DNA of 64,000 nucleotides from Limnephilus marmoratus (Eukaryota; Arthropoda; Insecta; Trichoptera; Limnephilidae). A program made the translations under genes and the position numbers. Numbering within the stretch: the stretch's first letter is position 1; every line of letters starts with the position of its first letter. A model generated the notes under the pieces. The model searched no databases. It had not been told where the DNA came from and saw nothing but the letters and a program-made list of their open reading frames with translations. The stretch lies in contig OU862909.1 in NCBI GenBank assembly GCA_917880885.1, positions 34,036,405-34,100,404 of the forward strand. The letters run 5' to 3'. Below are positions 61,568 to 64,000 of the stretch, piece after piece.

Positions 61568-62118
61568 ACGTGTAAGTTTTTTTTACATTACCTCCACACA
61601 GGAGGCACGGAGGAAGATAATTTCCCTCAAGATTTATGTCATCTTTGAAGCTGTGTGGAGGGTCTTTTTGAGGAGAGGAAGGAGTGAATTCGGGTCTTGA
61701 AGAGATCCATATTGAAGGAGGGAAGAAACAGAGGCCGGCCTTTTTTTCAACAGCTAACGAACGCTCAAGAACGAGTCGTAGAAACGAATTGTTCTCATGT
61801 GACAAAAATGTCAACCGTGAACAAATATTGGGAGTGTGTTTTGCGTGGATTAGCGCCGGTGCCGAGGGGATCAGTTACGCTATTTCCTAGGAGCATCTTC
61901 TATTAAAATACCGGTAGAACAAGAACAGCATTCCCAACCCGACGCCTGTGCTCTAAAGATTGCAATCTGTTTGTTAAGGTAGGAGAATCTGTCAAACGGA
62001 CCATTTGTACACATCTTTTCAGGTATTTTGCGACTCTGGACCAGAGATGGATGCAAAATTCAACCGTGGGGCGTACTTGCGATTTGTACAGGGATAGCAG
62101 TAGTGTACTTTTAAAACC
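61568..62118 (-). mobile_element. LINE-P fragment, degraded, with frameshifts
   Basis: The minus strand carries 'LYKSQVRPTVEFCIHLWSRV' (about 62085-62030), 'LQSLEHRRRVG' (61965-61935) and then, in other frames, parts of the 'GRLWNELPAS' tail. The 3' end reads AGACCCTCCACACAGCTTCA, a decayed hairpin (AATTATCTTCCTCCG), and GTAATGTAAAAAAA. Several frameshifts and a deletion make it the oldest of the three LINE-P copies. Confidence 0.8.
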
Positions 62119-62784
62119 CTGAACATCAGTACACGTACGCATACAGTATTTTAAAGTAAATATAGGTATTCCATTATATGTATGCAAGTAGTGGGTAGTA
62201 AAGAAGGCAGTAGTAGAAAGAGTATGCATTTTTGATAAATATATTTAAATAAGAAGTGTTAAGAAGTTATGTGTCCGTCGACCCCAATTTTAGTATGCCT
62301 CTACCATTTTATTTTCCTTCGTCGTTTTAAGATCTCACCCTCTTACAAGATGCAAAACGGAATATATTTTTTTTATTATCGTGCTATAAACAGAGTAATT
62401 CAATAACGTACCACTTTGGGAGGTGCCTGAAACTTGGAGTTTTTCAGCCCCAAGGCTTTGGATATTATTATTAGTACGAGTTGGGGCAGCGTATATTTAT
62501 AAAAGTGTATTGATAATCAGGACTTTATACACAATTTAATTACGTTTTAAGTGAAAGTGTTTTTTATGAGCTTTCATCCATTTTCAAGCAACAAAAACGA
62601 TTCTGAATTATTTCTTATTTAAAAATATGTTAGTGGTTTAGTAAATTAGGATTATTAAAGATTTTTATTTTTCCTAGAGAAACTCACAATATCTCCGTTG
62701 AAAAATGTTGCACATATAATGTAGCATACGGCAGAAAACGTAAAAACTTATTTTAATCTGTTCAAAAAATAATTATTCATTTAC
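62119..62784. other. Non-coding stretch, nothing identified
   Basis: AT-rich with no supported feature. Confidence 0.4.
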
Positions 62785-63432
62785 TAGGATTACCCGGCAT
62801 GCGTTGCAATGCCATATAAAGAAATAAATTCTACCTGCGTGTCCTTTCCCATGCGTCCTCGTTTCTGCTCCCGTTTCCCTCCGGCGTCTTCTTTTCGTCC
62901 CGCTTTCCCTTTCCACCTTCCCCGTCTACACCATTTGCGTTCCCTCATTCCGCGAACCCCCCTCCTCCCCGCGTTTCTCTTCTGTGTTCCTCTTCCACCC
63001 TCTCTGCCTTCCCCCCTTCATCGACTCCCATGCCGCGAACCCCCCTCCTTCGTTCCCCTCTCCACTATTGGATTTACCTCTCCCTCCATCCTTTCTCCCT
63101 GCTGCTAAACTATATGAAATACACCAATTAAAAAAAAACAACTCGCGTGTCACCTATTGTAAAATTTTGATGAAAATTTCATAACGCCAGAGCTCACCAT
63201 TACAAATAAAGAAACTTTCTCGGACGTGCGCTCAAAAACTCACCAAAGTTTCACCCAAATTGACGAATGGTATAGGAAAAAATTTTAACGCCAGAGCTCA
63301 CCGTTACAAATAGAAACCTTCGCGGGCTTGCGTACAACAAGTCACCAAAATTTCATCGCAATCGGTTGAATGCTTTAGGAACGCATAAGGGACAAACAAA
63401 GAGACATACATTTTTGTGTGTTAAGATTATGT
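62785..63432 (+). repeat. Dispersed 'CGGCATGCGTTGC' repeat, copy 3, long pyrimidine tract
   Basis: It runs GATTACCCGGCATGCGTTGC, AATGCCATATAAAGAAATAA, TGCGTGTCCTTTCCCATGCG, then a C/T-rich tract with repeated CGCGAACCCCCCTCCT (62953 and 63036). It continues AAAACAACTCGCGTGTCACC and a tandemly repeated ACGCCAGAGCTCACC module (63183 and 63290). It ends in TCGCAATCGGTTGAATGCTT, GACATACATTTTTGTG. Open frames over the tract are composition effects. Confidence 0.7.
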
Positions 63433-63564
63433 CCATTTTTAGCTACCTGTATGTATGTATATATATCCTTCGCATTCCAATTTCGACGAAATTTAGCTAT
63501 TGACTGTTGATTTAATCTAACTTCCAGAATTTTGAATTTAAACGTAGAATGACACTACCCATAA

Positions 63565-63998
63565 ACATGACTAGTTAAGGGACCGCAACTGGGCTCAAAA
63601 AGAAGAATATGGAGAGATATGAAATTACGAATGTTAGAGGAGAGCACTAATATTTAAAGCGGCAAAATCGATGCGAAAATTGCGAAAACGTTTAATAAAA
63701 CACGACTCGTTTAAAATAGAGCAAAAATCTCGTGGGGAGCATCTTAAGTATCATTTAAAGAAATATTGTCAATTTTTTCACAATTATAATTTATAAGACA
63801 TAATAATTTTTGGAGCATACTTTGCGTTTTTTTATCGAGGGAATTTCATATAATTTGCATTTCGGCGTGGGCAGCATTTAGACATTATCTTAAAAAATAA
63901 CATATATTTTTTTAAGAGCTTAAAAACTTCAAATGTTTAAGGGAGATATGTAAGAAATCGGCATAAATGCGGGTAACGGCGCCTTAAGGCTCTGCAAC
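63565..63998 (-). repeat. Repeat A, copy 4 (inverted)
   Basis: The minus strand reads the repeat A order: GCCCACGCCGAAATGCAAAT, GAAATTCCCTCGATAAAAAA, GCTCCAAAAATTATTATG, TTTTGCTCTATTTTAAACGA, GTCGTGTTTTATTAAACG, CTCTCCTCTAACATTCG and TTCTTCTTTTTGAGCCCAGT. It includes a left extension (AAGGCGCCGTTACCCGCATT, TATGCCGATTTC) reaching the window end. Confidence 0.8.
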
Positions 63999-64000
63999 CG

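Noticed and set aside
62809..63184. Proline-rich open frames on + and glycine-rich on -
   Set aside because: Same pyrimidine-tract repeat as at 47.3 kb.

Overview
The window is nuclear DNA from an animal, most likely an insect. It is AT-rich and intron-dominated, and made largely of old, nested transposable elements. The one gene I can name is RAB3GAP1, whose 3' terminal coding exon lies on the + strand at 31.50-32.83 kb. Several repeats (Helitron 3' ends, LINE tails, a 'cagacagacaca' repeat tail) resemble those I associate with Lepidoptera, but the order is only an inference.

Layout. 0.8-5 kb holds a small dispersed repeat, a short foldback element and a perfect 83-bp inverted repeat, one arm of which carries a hammerhead-ribozyme-like core. 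5.3-5.6 kb is a GC-rich island. 6.4-7.8 kb is a degenerate satellite of about 150 bp period. 8.1-10.2, 14.6-15.0 and 19.8-20.4 kb hold a repeat family with an internal tRNA-like sequence ('element T'). 10.3-30.5 kb mixes SINEs, LINE 3' fragments, MITEs, a Helitron end, two hAT-type insertions or arrays, a TTAA-flanked element nested in an older repeat ('repeat A'), and a Harbinger-like element. 31.5-33.1 kb holds the RAB3GAP1 terminal exon and its 3' UTR. 33.9-37.4 kb has a mariner-like element nested in a TIR element, followed by an internally deleted mariner. 38.2-41.8 kb is a SINE/LINE cluster. 43.0-44.6 kb is a GC-rich, CpG-dense zone that looks like a promoter or first-exon region. 46.87-47.03 kb is a convincing internal exon of an unidentified gene on the - strand, convergent with RAB3GAP1. 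The rest is repeats, including one full LINE with an unbroken 988-codon endonuclease/reverse transcriptase ORF (56.7-59.7 kb, - strand).

Relationships. A SINE family ('SINE-1', about nine loci here) has the same 3' tail as a LINE family ('LINE-P', three fragments), including a 10-bp hairpin just before the A tail. That is the usual arrangement when a SINE borrows its partner LINE's reverse transcriptase. Two SINE-1 copies share the same internal deletion and so form a subfamily. Other families are LINE-B (three - strand fragments ending in TTTA runs), repeat A (four loci) and a MITE family ending in CCGGACAACT (at least three).

Limits. Intron-exon structure cannot be completed without transcripts, transposon clades are assigned from motifs only, and element borders are read by eye.
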